Positions 54,887 to 64,000 are shown, counted from the stretch's first letter. The stretch is 64,000 nt of DNA from Dichotomicrobium thermohalophilum (GCF_003550175.1 NZ_QXDF01000002.1:124001-188000), one strand, 5' to 3'. Program-made: numbers and translations. The notes: generated from the sequence alone by a model not told the origin.

Positions 54887-55687
54887 GTGCTGAAGCTATC
54901 CCTTCTGCTCCGCGCGATGACTATACGCAGGCCCTCGTCGTGGACTCCCTGTCGGTGCGGTTTGGCGGCCTGCTCGCTATCGAAAGCATGAGCTTTCATG
55001 TCAACGAGGGCGAGGTGCTCAGCCTGATAGGTCCTAACGGCGCGGGAAAGACCACCGCCTTCAATGCGATCACGGGGTATCTCCAGCCGAGCAGAGGCGA
55101 GATTCGCTACCGTGGGGAACCGCTCACCGGCCTTCCGCCCAATGAGATCGCCGAGCGCGGCGTCATTCGCACATTCCAGAAAACAAGCGTCTTCGGCGGG
55201 GAAACCGTGCTCGACAACATATTGATCGGGCTGCACCGCAAGTCGCGCCAGAAGGCGTGGCAGATCATCCTCGGATTGCCGAGCGTGTATCGCGAAGAGC
55301 GTCAGCTTCGCGAGCGGGCCATGGAGATCCTCGCCTTCATCGGACTGGAGAAACGGGCCGGTGAACTCGGGGCCGCGCTCCCCTATGGCGAGCAGCGGCT
55401 GCTTGAAGTGGCCATTGCATTGGCCGCCGAGCCAACGCTTCTTCTCCTCGACGAACCGGTTTCCGGGATGAACCCATCGGAGACCTCCAGCTTCATGGAC
55501 AAGCTGGCCGAGATCCGCAAGCTCGATGTGACCGTGCTTCTGGTCGAGCACGACATGCGCATGGTCATGGGCGTTTCCGATCGCGTCATTGTCCTCAACC
55601 AGGGACGCATCATCGCTGACGGTGCGCCCGAGGACGTGCAGAACAACCCCGATGTGATCCGGGCATACCTGGGGGATAGGTATCAGC

Positions 55688-55701
<14 letters not shown>
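54883..55701 (+). CDS. livG: Branched-chain-type ABC transporter ATP-binding protein LivG
   Basis: ATPase of 272 residues. Walker A GPNGAGKTT near residue 49, the LivG-specific GVIRTFQKTSVFGGETVLDN, an ABC signature in which LSGGxQ is replaced by LPYGEQRLLEVAIALA, and Walker B LLLLDEPVSGMNPSE with EHDMRMVMGVSDRVIVL after it. The signature YGEQ in place of SGGQ is usual for LivG. The ATG at 54883 overlaps the livM stop; an earlier start in this frame is not supported. Confidence 0.94.
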
Positions 55702-56392
<691 letters not shown>

Positions 56393-56440
56393 TCCTTCGC
56401 CGGCAACCGGCTGGTCGCGACGGCGGGGGCGCTTGCGAAC

Positions 56441-57667
56441 TTAACGGCCGAAGAGCCGGACGAAGAACGCGCGGATGCGCTGCCAGACCACCGAAAAGAA
56501 CATCCCACCGGCGTCCAGCGCCTGTGCTTCGCCGCGCGCTTGTTCGCCGCGGCCAGAAAGCCGGCCTTCGAGGTTCGCGGCGAACGCCGCCGCCATGCGC
56601 GAGACAAGATCGCGCACCAATCTGGAGCGGCTGAACTGTGCCAGCGGGCCGGCGACCGCATACGCCAGATCGACATGAACGCGGGTGGCGTTGCCGCCGT
56701 CCGTCTCTTCGAGCCGGTAATCGACCCGTCCGCGCACGCGCGAGGCGCTCTTGCTGTCGCGCCCGGCGCCTTCGACAACTCCTTGATAGTGCGCATCGTC
56801 GATGGCTACCTCGCCCTCGCCGGCGAAGCTGGGGGTCATGGGGCCAAGCTTGACCGATATGCGCCCGGCCAGCTTGCCGTCCCTGACCGGGCCGTCCAGC
56901 GTCACGCCGGGCATGCAGGTTGCAACCTTCTCGACATCGGCCATGGTGCGCCAAACGGCCTCGCGCGGATACGCGACGACGAAGCTCTGGCTGAGCCGTG
57001 TGAAACCGCCTTCCTCGCGGATTTCACCGACCTCCACCTCGATATCGTGCGCCGGGGCGGCGGTCGTCGCGGAGGTCGCAGGGGGCGCGGTTTGGTCCGG
57101 TCCGGGGGCGGGGGCCCTTTCGCCGGAACCGGCGGCAAACCGCGGCGCGTCCGGGCCGGGTGCGGGCCCAAGACGCCGGACTGTGGCGTCGGCGTCTGCC
57201 CCCGCGCCGGCATCCTGCATCACGCTGGCGATCGCCGCGGTAATGCCCATGTAGCCGGTGCAGCGGCACAGATTGCCACTCATCTCCTTGCGAATTTCCT
57301 GGTCGCTCAACCCCTTCTTCCGCCGGATGAGGTCGCGTGCGGCGATCAGCATCCCCGGCGTACAGTACCCGCACTGCAGCGCATGGTTCTCCGAGAAAGC
57401 CCGGCGCAGCCGCGCCATCAGAGGGTCGGTGTCGAATCCCTCGATCGTGCGGATGTTCGCGCCGTCGCATGCCACGGCATAGGTGATGCACGAGCGCGCG
57501 ATCTCTCCGTCGATTTCCACCGTGCAGGCGCCGCAGATACCGTGCTCGCAGCCCAGATGCGTGCCGGTGAGCAGCAATTGCTCGCGCAGGCAATCCGCGA
57601 GGTGGGTGCGCGGCGCGACGTCCACGCGCATATCCTTGCCGTTGACGTTGAGCGCGATGGTCTTCAT
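56441..57667 (-). CDS. Fusion of CoxS-type 2Fe-2S subunit and CoxG-like SRPBCC domain
   Basis: 408 residues. The first 160 form the small subunit of a xanthine-dehydrogenase/CO-dehydrogenase-family molybdenum hydroxylase, with the plant-type ferredoxin cluster CEHGICGACTVEIDGEIARSC and the second cluster CGYCTPGM plus CRCTGYMG. A proline/alanine-rich linker of about 50 residues follows. Residues from about 215 to 360 are a CoxG/SRPBCC domain (FTRLSQSFVVAYPREAVWRTMADVEKVATCMPG; GRDSKSASRVRGRVDYRL), and the last 25 (GMFFSVVWQRIRAFFVRLFG) form an amphipathic membrane-binding tail. CoxG is normally a separate protein that helps anchor or mature CO dehydrogenase. Last gene of the operon; overlaps the FAD-subunit stop by four bases. 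Confidence 0.9.
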   Translation of the reverse strand: MKTIALNVNGKDMRVDVAPRTHLADCLREQLLLTGTHLGCEHGICGACTVEIDGEIARSCITYAVACDGANIRTIEGFDTDPLMARLRRAFSENHALQCGYCTPGMLIAARDLIRRKKGLSDQEIRKEMSGNLCRCTGYMGITAAIASVMQDAGAGADADATVRRLGPAPGPDAPRFAAGSGERAPAPGPDQTAPPATSATTAAPAHDIEVEVGEIREEGGFTRLSQSFVVAYPREAVWRTMADVEKVATCMPGVTLDGPVRDGKLAGRISVKLGPMTPSFAGEGEVAIDDAHYQGVVEGAGRDSKSASRVRGRVDYRLEETDGGNATRVHVDLAYAVAGPLAQFSRSRLVRDLVSRMAAAFAANLEGRLSGRGEQARGEAQALDAGGMFFSVVWQRIRAFFVRLFGR

Positions 57668-58503
57668 GCGCGGCAGGCCTCCGTGATGGCGCGTGTCAGC
57701 GCGACCGCGTGGGTTTGCAGCTCATAGGCGTCCAGCCCCGGCTCATGGGCGGCGATAGCCTCCCGTGCCGCGTTTGAAAGCTGCGCGTCCGGTGGCGGCA
57801 ACGGCTGATCCGCCGCCAGCCCGAGCGCCTCTGCGTCGAGCACGATGGGGGCGCCCTGCGTTGCCCCGACGACGAAGCGCATAACGTCGCGTTCGGGATC
57901 GCTGACCGCCACGCCGATCGCATCGGCAAACTCGCCGGTCTTGCGGCAGATCTTGGCATAGCCACCGCGTGCGCTGGCCGAGAGCCGCGGGATCGAGATA
58001 CCGTCGATGATTTCGTCGGGGCCGAGATCGCTCATCATCGCGCCACGCGCGAAGTCCGACAGCTTGAGCGTGCGCGCGCCGGCCGCCCCGGTCAGGTGCA
58101 GCGATGCGTCGAGCGCCAGGAAACAGGACAGCCAGTCCGCCGCCGGGTCGCAATGCGCGAGGCTCCCGCCGAGCGTGCCGCGCGTGCGCACCGCACGATA
58201 GGCGATGCCGGAAGCCACTCGGCGCATCAGGCCACCGGCCGGATCAGGCACGAGGCCATCCTCCACCGCGGCATGGGATACGCAGGCGCCGAAGGTAATC
58301 CGGTCATTTTTCTCCTCGACCCGCAGCAAGTCTTTGATACGGGTGATGTCGATCAGCAGGTCCGGCCTTGCCAGCCGGAGATTGAGCATCGGTCCGAGGG
58401 TCTGGCCTCCCGCGATCAACTTGGCGCCCGGCGCTTGGGTGAGCAGACTCACGGCTTCGTCGAGTTGCGCGGGACATTCATAGTCGAAAGCCGCTGCCTT
58501 CAT
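57664..58503 (-). CDS. Molybdenum hydroxylase FAD-binding (medium) subunit
   Basis: CoxM/CutM-type flavoprotein, 279 residues. YECPAQLDEAVSLLTQAPGAKLIAGGQTLGPMLNLR has the FAD-binding AGGQT motif near residue 33, and TLGGSLAHCDPAADW near 111 is the second flavin motif (TLGGxxxxADPxxD). Passes electrons from the iron-sulfur clusters to an acceptor. Four-base overlaps on both sides tie it to the large and small subunits. Confidence 0.92.
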   Translation of the reverse strand: MKAAAFDYECPAQLDEAVSLLTQAPGAKLIAGGQTLGPMLNLRLARPDLLIDITRIKDLLRVEEKNDRITFGACVSHAAVEDGLVPDPAGGLMRRVASGIAYRAVRTRGTLGGSLAHCDPAADWLSCFLALDASLHLTGAAGARTLKLSDFARGAMMSDLGPDEIIDGISIPRLSASARGGYAKICRKTGEFADAIGVAVSDPERDVMRFVVGATQGAPIVLDAEALGLAADQPLPPPDAQLSNAAREAIAAHEPGLDAYELQTHAVALTRAITEACRA

Positions 58504-60890
58504 GCGCGCGCCTCCGCGGCCCGTTGCTGGCCAGCCCTGGCGGCCTCGATCGCCTCGACGATGCGCCGCGGCGTCACCGGCGAAACGGCCAGTTCCGCGC
58601 CGAGCGGGCGCAGGGCGTCGTTTATGGCATTGGTGATTGCCGCCGGCGGGGCGATCGCGCCGCCTTCGCCGATCCCCTTCACGCCGAATTGGGTGTAAGG
58701 CGAGGGCGTCTCCATGTGGAAGATACGCAGCGGCGGCACCTCGGTCGGACCGGGCAGGATGTAGTCGGACAGCGTTGAGGCCAGCGGCTGGCCTTGCGCG
58801 TCGAAGAGCATCTCTTCGTAGAGCGCGGTGCCGACCCCTTGCGCGACGCCGCCGATGATCTGGCCGTCCACGATCATGGGGTTCACGAGCACGCCGCCAT
58901 CCTCGACGATCACGTAGTCCAGAAGCTCGACCTCGCCAGTCTGCGGATCAACGGCGACCGTCACGGCGTGGGTGGCGTAGCTGAAGGTGCCGGAATCCCT
59001 CTCCGGCTTGTAGCCCGCCGTTACGTCGAGCCCGCCGGGGTTGACGTCCGGCGGCAGGTCCTGCGGCTTGCGGTACCAGGTGCGCGCGACTTCGGTGATC
59101 GGGATACTGCCGGACGGGCCGATGACTTCGCCGTTTTCAAGCCGCACGCTTGCTTCGTCGCATTGCAGCAGCGCCGCGCCGATGCGCTTGAGCCTGTCGG
59201 CCAGCTCATGACAGGCGCGGGCGACCGCGCCGCCTGACATCACCATGGAGCGCGAGCCCCAGGTTCCGGTGGAATACGGCGTCAGGCTGGTGTCGCCGTG
59301 AACCAGCCGCACGCGCTCGATGGGCAGCCCAAGGATTTCGTTCGCGACCTGCGCCATGGTGGTTTCCATGCCCTGACCATGCGAGTGCGCGCCGATGCGC
59401 AACTCCAGCCCGCCATCGGGCGTCATGCGGGCGCTGCACTGCTCGTGTCCGGGCACCATGGGAATGCCCCATCCCGCATAGACGCTGGTGCCGTGCGCGG
59501 CCTGCTCGCAGTACATGGCAAAGCCGATGCCGATCAGCCGGCCGTCCGGCTCGCCCTGCTCCTGGCGCTTGCGCACCCCTTCAAGGTCGATCGCCTCGAT
59601 AGTGCGGTTGAGACATTCCGGGTAGTCGCCGCTGTCGAAATGCTTTCCCGTAATATTGTCGAACGGCATCTGATCCGGGCGGACGAGGTTGGCGTGGCGC
59701 ACCTTCGTCGGCTCCAGCGAGAGTTCGCGCGCGAGCGCGTCGATGATCAACTCCATTGCGAAGCACACCCCGGTGCGCGCCACCCCTCGATACGGAAGGA
59801 TCGGCGGCTTGTTTGTGGCGGCCGAATAGGTGCGGCAGCGATAGGCATCGAAATCGTAGACGCCGGGCAGGATGCTGCCCACCTGGGCGGCCTCGAGACA
59901 GGCGGAAAAGGGGTAGGCGGAATAGGCCCCGGAGTCGACGGTCGCCTCCGCGTCTATGGCGAGCAGCTTGCCGTCGGCATCGCCATAGGCGGTAATGACG
60001 TAGTGATGCTCCCGGCAGTTGGCCGAGGCGGTCAGGTTCTCCCGCCGGTCCTCCAGCCAGCGCAGCGGGAAGCCGAGCCGCCGCGCGCCCCAGGCGAGAC
60101 AGACCTCCTCGGGCAGCAGAATGCCCTTGTAGCCGAACCCGCCGCCGACATCCGGCGCCACGACGCGGATCTGTCCTTCCTCAAGCCCGAGACACTCCGA
60201 CAAACCGGAGCGCACGATGTGCGACATCTGGGTGGAGGAATAGACAAGGAGTTGCTCCATCCGGGGCTGCCACTGCGCGATCGCGCCGCGTCCCTCGATC
60301 GGACTCATGCACTGGCGCGCGGTGCGGAATTCGCGTGTGACAACGGCGGCTGCGCGCTCTCGGACGGCGTCGATGTCGCCGTCAATGAAGGTTTCCAGGA
60401 AGAGGTTGTCACCCCATTCCTCGTGCACCAGCGGCGCATCGGCCTCGCGCGCCTGCAGCATGTCATGGACCGCGGGCAATTCCTCGAAATCCACCGAGAC
60501 GGATTCGGCGATGTCCTCGGCCTCCGCGCGGGTCGGAGCGACGCACATCGCGATCAGTTCGCCGACGTGGCGGACTTTTCTGTCGGCAAGCGCCGGCTGG
60601 CCCGAGACCTTGAAGCCCTTCAGGGCCGAGCGCGCATAGATGGGCGCCACGCCTTCCATGTCGCGGCAGGTGAAAACGCGCTCGACGTGTTCTTCCGGGA
60701 TGTGAACATCACGGATGAGGCCGTGCGCGATCGGACTGCGGACGAACGCGACCTCCTGCATGCCCGCCAGCTGGATGTCGCCGACATATTCGCCCTGACC
60801 GCGCATGTAGCGGTCGTCTTCCTTGCGCAGAACCCGTGCGCCGACGCCCGAACCGGTCAACCGCCCCTCTCCCGCGAATGTTGCGGCCAA
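58500..60890 (-). CDS. Molybdenum hydroxylase large subunit, CoxL-like (xanthine dehydrogenase family)
   Basis: 796-residue molybdopterin-cytosine-dinucleotide subunit. Landmarks: GARVLRKEDDRYMRGQGEYVGD at the start, APDVGGGFGYKG near residue 250, GAHSHGQGMETTMAQVANEI near 500, and VKGIGEGGAIAPPAAITNAI near 745 with the catalytic Glu. The active-site loop reads PYRGVARTG, not the AYRCSFR of true form I CO dehydrogenase, so oxidation of CO is not supported; an N-heterocycle, aldehyde or similar compound is more likely. The start is TTG at 60890 (a stop lies two codons upstream in frame; the first ATG is inside the conserved N-terminus). First of the three subunits. Confidence 0.9.
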   Translation of the reverse strand: MAATFAGEGRLTGSGVGARVLRKEDDRYMRGQGEYVGDIQLAGMQEVAFVRSPIAHGLIRDVHIPEEHVERVFTCRDMEGVAPIYARSALKGFKVSGQPALADRKVRHVGELIAMCVAPTRAEAEDIAESVSVDFEELPAVHDMLQAREADAPLVHEEWGDNLFLETFIDGDIDAVRERAAAVVTREFRTARQCMSPIEGRGAIAQWQPRMEQLLVYSSTQMSHIVRSGLSECLGLEEGQIRVVAPDVGGGFGYKGILLPEEVCLAWGARRLGFPLRWLEDRRENLTASANCREHHYVITAYGDADGKLLAIDAEATVDSGAYSAYPFSACLEAAQVGSILPGVYDFDAYRCRTYSAATNKPPILPYRGVARTGVCFAMELIIDALARELSLEPTKVRHANLVRPDQMPFDNITGKHFDSGDYPECLNRTIEAIDLEGVRKRQEQGEPDGRLIGIGFAMYCEQAAHGTSVYAGWGIPMVPGHEQCSARMTPDGGLELRIGAHSHGQGMETTMAQVANEILGLPIERVRLVHGDTSLTPYSTGTWGSRSMVMSGGAVARACHELADRLKRIGAALLQCDEASVRLENGEVIGPSGSIPITEVARTWYRKPQDLPPDVNPGGLDVTAGYKPERDSGTFSYATHAVTVAVDPQTGEVELLDYVIVEDGGVLVNPMIVDGQIIGGVAQGVGTALYEEMLFDAQGQPLASTLSDYILPGPTEVPPLRIFHMETPSPYTQFGVKGIGEGGAIAPPAAITNAINDALRPLGAELAVSPVTPRRIVEAIEAARAGQQRAAEARA

Positions 60891-61044
60891 CGCTCATGCG
60901 ACCACCCGGCAAGGGCGAACGCAGGAACTTTGCTTAATATTAGAACAATAAGACCTATGCTACCGGCTGGCCGCGCTGGATTCAAGCGGCAATCCGTCCC
61001 GGTCGGGCTCCCGGTCGTGGGTGGCGGCAGCCGGTCTCGCCGGC

Positions 61045-61806
61045 TCAGCCCTCATTCTGTCCGCGATTGAACAACTCGATATTGAGCTGAACGCAGTCGC
61101 CCGGATAGATGATCTCGCCCAGATAGATCAGCACACCTTCGGTGTCGGTGACGAAACAGCGCGCCTCTGCGACAGGCGCATTCAGATCGATCTCGAGGTG
61201 CTCGGCCACTTCGACATCCGCCGCGCCGATCGTCAGGATCTGGTGCGCACGGGCGATTTCAAGGTCGGGGAATTCAGCAATCACCGCCAAGGCGGCGTGC
61301 TTGCCGAATTCTGCTGGAGCCTGATTATAAATGTGGTCAGCGACATAGACATCGGCGAGCGCATAGGGGTCCTCGCCGCGCATCTGGATGCTGCGAAAGA
61401 ACATGTAGCCGGATGCCGGCTCGCCTTCGTCCGGTTCGACCCGCAAGGTGGGAGCATGCTCGATCTGGAGAAAGCGGGGAACGTTGTGCTTGATGGGACG
61501 GACCATCTCGTCCCAATCGGTCGCGAGTTCGAGCCAGCGCCGGCTTTCGGGCACGCGGGTGACGAAGGTGCCCTTGCCCTGGTGTGACCGCAGGATACCC
61601 TCACTCTGTAGCAGGTCGATCGCCTGGCGAACCGTGACACGCGCGACCTGGAATTCCTGTTCCAGAGTCTCCAATGTCGCAATTTTCTCGCCTACGGCCC
61701 ACTTGCCGTTCTTGATGCGCTGGCGCAGCGCGGAGGCCACCTGCAGATAGCGCGGTACCCGGTTGTGCGCATCCAGTTCGCTCTTTCTTCGGATCGTCTT
61801 TTTCAT
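61045..61806 (-). CDS. GntR family transcriptional regulator, UTRA (HutC) type
   Basis: 253-residue regulator. The winged helix-turn-helix (about 15-82) contains RYLQVASALRQRIKNGKWAVGEKIATLETLEQEFQVARVTVRQAI, broken here as RYLQVASALRQRI and LEQEFQVARVTVRQAIDLL, and SHQGKGTFV. The UTRA ligand domain runs from about 100 to 245 (YMFFRSIQMRGEDPYAL; IYLGEIIYPGDCVQ). It lies between pxpBC and coxLMS on the same strand, 178 and 154 bases from its neighbours, so it could control either or both. Confidence 0.9.
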   Translation of the reverse strand: MKKTIRRKSELDAHNRVPRYLQVASALRQRIKNGKWAVGEKIATLETLEQEFQVARVTVRQAIDLLQSEGILRSHQGKGTFVTRVPESRRWLELATDWDEMVRPIKHNVPRFLQIEHAPTLRVEPDEGEPASGYMFFRSIQMRGEDPYALADVYVADHIYNQAPAEFGKHAALAVIAEFPDLEIARAHQILTIGAADVEVAEHLEIDLNAPVAEARCFVTDTEGVLIYLGEIIYPGDCVQLNIELFNRGQNEG

Positions 61807-61984
61807 CGTCTCGCTTTACTAATGGGGCGGGGTCGCGCTCGGCATCATATGTCCAAAGGCCTAACGGAGGCCGGGCGCGCGGTCGAAGCCATTGCGGTGT
61901 GCCTCAGCACGCGGGACGTTCCACGTGCCCCGTGATGTCCCGCCGATCCCGACCACTTGATACCTGATTTTCAGCCCGTCTGGT

Positions 61985-63019
61985 TCAGTCCACCTCTGTG
62001 GCGTGCACCACACCGCCGATTATGTTTTCGGAATGCAGCAGGTATTCGTCCGGTGTCCATTCGGTATTTACGTGCGTCAGGGTTTTGCACAACCGGGCAA
62101 ACCGCTTCTTCGCCTCGCGACGCGCTTCGGCCGCCGCTTCGAGCGTGACCGTTTCGAAGCGGATTTCGTCGCCCGGACGCAACCGGCCCAGCGCGGGCAG
62201 ATCGCAGGAGATCACGGTGGCGATCTTCGGATAGCCGCCGGTCGTCTGGCGGTCGGCGAGCAGGATGATCGGCTGCGCATCGCCGGGCACCTGTATGGCG
62301 CCGGGCGCGATGCCGTCCGAGACGATGTTGAACTGGTCGCGGTGGGACAGCGCCGGGCCTTCGAGCCGCATTCCCATGCGGTCCGTCGCGCGGCTGACGC
62401 GGTACGTGCTCTCGCGCAGGGCGTCGATGGCCGAATGGGTGAAATAGTCGTCCTGAGGGCCCAGGATCACGCGAACTCTCTCGGGCCGCGGCAGACCCCC
62501 CTGCGTCAGCATCCGCTCCGGCCGTGTCTCGACCTGACATCTGCGCAGGGGCAAGACATCGCCCGCGTCGAGCGCGCGGCCGAAATGCCCGCCGAAGCCG
62601 CCGCGCGCATAGGTTGAGCGGCTGCTCAAGACTTCCGCTATGTCGAAGCCGCCTTCCACAGCAAGGTAGGCCGTGGCCGACTCGCCCGAAGCGGTCACCC
62701 GAAAGCGGTCGCCGCGCTGAAGCCGCACGCTGTGAAAGCCCGGAACGGGCTGCGCCTGTCCTTCGACCTCGATAGTGCCGCTGCCGCCGGCCAGAGCGAT
62801 GCGCACCGACTCCGAGCAGACTTCGAGCGTCGGCCCGAGATGCATGATTTCCAGCGCGGCCTCACCATGGGCGTTACCGACCAGCAGATTGGCGAGGCGC
62901 AGGGCTTCCGTATCAAGCGCGCCCGAGACCGGCACGCCGAGGTGCTGAAAGCCAGTACGGCCAAGATCCTGAATGCTCGTGTGCATGCCGGGTGCAACGA
63001 CCCTGAGCGAAGCCGTCAT
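61985..63019 (-). CDS. pxpC: 5-oxoprolinase subunit PxpC, biotin-dependent carboxyltransferase-like
   Basis: 344-residue PxpC/KipA-type protein. MHTSIQDLGRTGFQHLGVPVSGALD near the start and GPQDDYFTHSAIDALRESTYRVS plus SDRMGMRLEG-type sequence (DRMGMRLEGPALSH) near residue 215 are family blocks. With PxpA and PxpB it forms the ATP-dependent enzyme that opens 5-oxoproline (pyroglutamate) to glutamate. It overlaps pxpB by four bases. The related allophanate hydrolase subunit 2 is the alternative, but pxpA next door supports 5-oxoprolinase. Confidence 0.92.
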   Translation of the reverse strand: MTASLRVVAPGMHTSIQDLGRTGFQHLGVPVSGALDTEALRLANLLVGNAHGEAALEIMHLGPTLEVCSESVRIALAGGSGTIEVEGQAQPVPGFHSVRLQRGDRFRVTASGESATAYLAVEGGFDIAEVLSSRSTYARGGFGGHFGRALDAGDVLPLRRCQVETRPERMLTQGGLPRPERVRVILGPQDDYFTHSAIDALRESTYRVSRATDRMGMRLEGPALSHRDQFNIVSDGIAPGAIQVPGDAQPIILLADRQTTGGYPKIATVISCDLPALGRLRPGDEIRFETVTLEAAAEARREAKKRFARLCKTLTHVNTEWTPDEYLLHSENIIGGVVHATEVD

Positions 63020-63741
63020 GCCGTAACCTTTTCCGGCGTCAACGCGTACTCCCCCGCCGCGACCTGTGCGGTGATGCGCTCGAACACGTCGCGGGAAACC
63101 GGTTCGAAGATGACCTTGTCACCTGGGCTTAGAAGCGCGGGCGATGGGTCGGCGACGTCGAAGAAGCGGATGGGCGTGCGTCCCAGGATATGCCATCCGC
63201 CCGGACTCTCCAGCGTGTAGACGGCGGTCATGCTGGTGGCAATCGCGATGGAGCCTTTCGGCACGCGCGTGCGCGGCGTCTCCAGCCTTGGCAGCGCGAT
63301 GGCGTCGGGGACATTGCCCATGTAGGGAAAGCCGGGAAGAAAGCCCATCATGTAAACGATATACGCGCGGGAAGCGTGGCATTCGACCACCTGATCCGTG
63401 GTCAGGCCCGCCTTTTCGCCGACGGCCAGCAGATCGGGACCGAATTCGGCGTCATAGCAGCCGGGAATGCGCCAGAGCAGGGTATGCGCGTCTTCGGCCT
63501 CCACCTCCTCGGCCATCAGACAGAGCTGCTCACCCAGCGCATCGAAGCTGACGGTGTCGGGATCGTAATGAACCGCCAAGGACCGGAAAGTCGGCACGGT
63601 CTCTATGACACCGGCCGGCGGATCGCGCCGCAGACGGCGTTCGAGCGCGTTGACGCGCCGGCTGATGCGCCAGTCGATCGCGTCGCCGAATTCCAGGACA
63701 AGGACGGTATCGCCGCTTGCCAGAAGGCGGGGTTCGGTCAT
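63016..63741 (-). CDS. pxpB: 5-oxoprolinase subunit PxpB
   Basis: 241-residue PxpB/KipI-like cyclophilin-fold protein. IPGCYDAEFGPDLLAVGEKAG, YMMGFLPGFPYMGNV near residue 140 and LPRLETPRTRVPKGSIAI, followed by GGWHILGRTPIRFFD, are the invariant features. The ATG at 63741 (MTEPRLLASGD) is preferred over the extension to 63774. It heads the leftward set and is divergent from pxpA across 161 bases that contain the dyad at 63803-63816. Overlaps pxpC by four bases. Confidence 0.93.
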   Translation of the reverse strand: MTEPRLLASGDTVLVLEFGDAIDWRISRRVNALERRLRRDPPAGVIETVPTFRSLAVHYDPDTVSFDALGEQLCLMAEEVEAEDAHTLLWRIPGCYDAEFGPDLLAVGEKAGLTTDQVVECHASRAYIVYMMGFLPGFPYMGNVPDAIALPRLETPRTRVPKGSIAIATSMTAVYTLESPGGWHILGRTPIRFFDVADPSPALLSPGDKVIFEPVSRDVFERITAQVAAGEYALTPEKVTA

Positions 63742-63802
63742 GCTCTCCTCTTGTGAGTCAGAAACGCGCTTCACGCGGCGCCCAATTTAGCTTATATGGT
63801 TA

Positions 63803-63816
63803 TACTATAAATAGTA
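63803..63816. promoter_or_regulatory. Dyad between pxpB and pxpA, candidate operator
   Basis: TACTAT-AA-ATAGTA, a perfect 6-bp inverted repeat with a 2-base centre, in an AT-rich patch that stands out from its GC-rich setting. It lies 62 bases from the pxpB start and 87 bases from the pxpA start. The size fits a GntR-family operator; the AT-rich sequence may also contain the -10 boxes. Confidence 0.45.
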
Positions 63817-63902
63817 ACACATGTCTGGCGCCCCGGTTTTGGCTCAGGCGCCGTGCTCGCGCGGTCGTCGCCCGGCAACAGGAGCAATCGAGAAGCTGCG
63901 AT

Positions 63903-64000
63903 ATGGTCCAGAAGATAAATCTCAACGCCGATATTGGGGAAGGCCATGGTGCCTATGACATAGGCGACGACGCCGCCCTGCTGAAGATCATCAAGTCCGC
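63903..64000 (+). CDS. pxpA: 5-oxoprolinase subunit PxpA, N-terminal part (runs off the window)
   Basis: LamB/YcsF family. The 32 visible codons read MVQKINLNADIGEGHGAYDI then GDDAALLKIIKS; the N-L-N-x-D-I/M-G-E-G start is the family signature. Divergent from pxpBC. AGGAGCAATCGAGAAG lies upstream, a usable ribosome-binding region. The rest of the gene continues beyond base 64000. Confidence 0.93.
   Translation, partial: MVQKINLNADIGEGHGAYDIGDDAALLKIIKS

Noticed and set aside
58500-60890. Calling the large subunit aerobic CO dehydrogenase (coxL)
   Set aside because: The form I active-site motif AYRCSFR is absent; the loop reads PYRGVARTG. Only family-level naming is justified.
59298-61070. 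590-codon open frame on the plus strand opposite the large molybdenum hydroxylase subunit
   Set aside because: High-GC antisense shadow: the minus-strand gene has all family motifs, while this frame is Arg/Ala/Gly-rich without any recognisable domain.

Overview
The window looks like chromosomal DNA of a GC-rich alphaproteobacterium, probably a marine or salt-tolerant member of, or close to, the Hyphomicrobiales; the order is an inference. The strongest markers are a circularly permuted two-piece tmRNA with the tag ANDNYAPVAQAA, an alphaproteobacterial SspB ending in VVHLDAFRKK, a DksA that has lost most of its zinc-finger cysteines, and an HWE-family histidine kinase. A left-edge porin fragment runs in from outside, and a pxpA fragment runs out at the right edge.

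1-24 kb is mostly core genome: porin; a 1.3 kb patch of REP-like repeats; a DUF2892 membrane protein; pheT-pheS-rplT-rpmI (leftward); ssrA and sspB; ETF-ubiquinone oxidoreductase; two convergent uracil-DNA-glycosylase-superfamily genes, an MBL hydrolase and a GST; a membrane histidine kinase; a glycine betaine ABC importer (proVWX type); dksA; an orphan gene related to the flagellar hook protein; ycjX-ycjF; an L,D-transpeptidase.

24-36 kb mixes metabolism and signalling: an orphan phosphonate set (phnM, phnN, DUF1045), trehalose-6-phosphate phosphatase, a secreted aldose dehydrogenase, tRNA-Thr(TGT) followed by an IS630 transposase remnant, a single-domain response regulator divergent from a CheB-CheR-PAS-HWE kinase fusion of about 1,170 residues, and an MFS exporter that seems to start at ATC.

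36-46 kb is an accessory catabolic block: a seven-gene leftward operon (N-formylglutamate amidohydrolase-like enzyme, TRAP transporter QMP, glutamine-synthetase-like ligase, aldehyde dehydrogenase, iron alcohol dehydrogenase) with a divergent RpiR regulator. It reads like a gamma-glutamylation pathway for an amine or amino alcohol. A decayed stretch of about 1 kb follows.

46-56 kb concerns methylated osmolytes and transport: a sarcosine/dimethylglycine methyltransferase-like gene, then an Lrp-controlled operon with a DmdA-like THF methyltransferase, OsmC, an ECHDC3-type crotonase and an acyl-CoA ligase, then livHMGF preceded by a truncated substrate-binding-protein gene. With proVWX this suggests handling of betaine- or DMSP-like compounds.

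56-64 kb holds a molybdenum hydroxylase operon (large subunit, FAD subunit, and a fusion of the 2Fe-2S subunit with a CoxG-like domain), a GntR/UTRA regulator, and 5-oxoprolinase genes pxpB-pxpC divergent from pxpA. From pxpB to the CoxS-CoxG fusion all genes point left and may form one regulatory unit.
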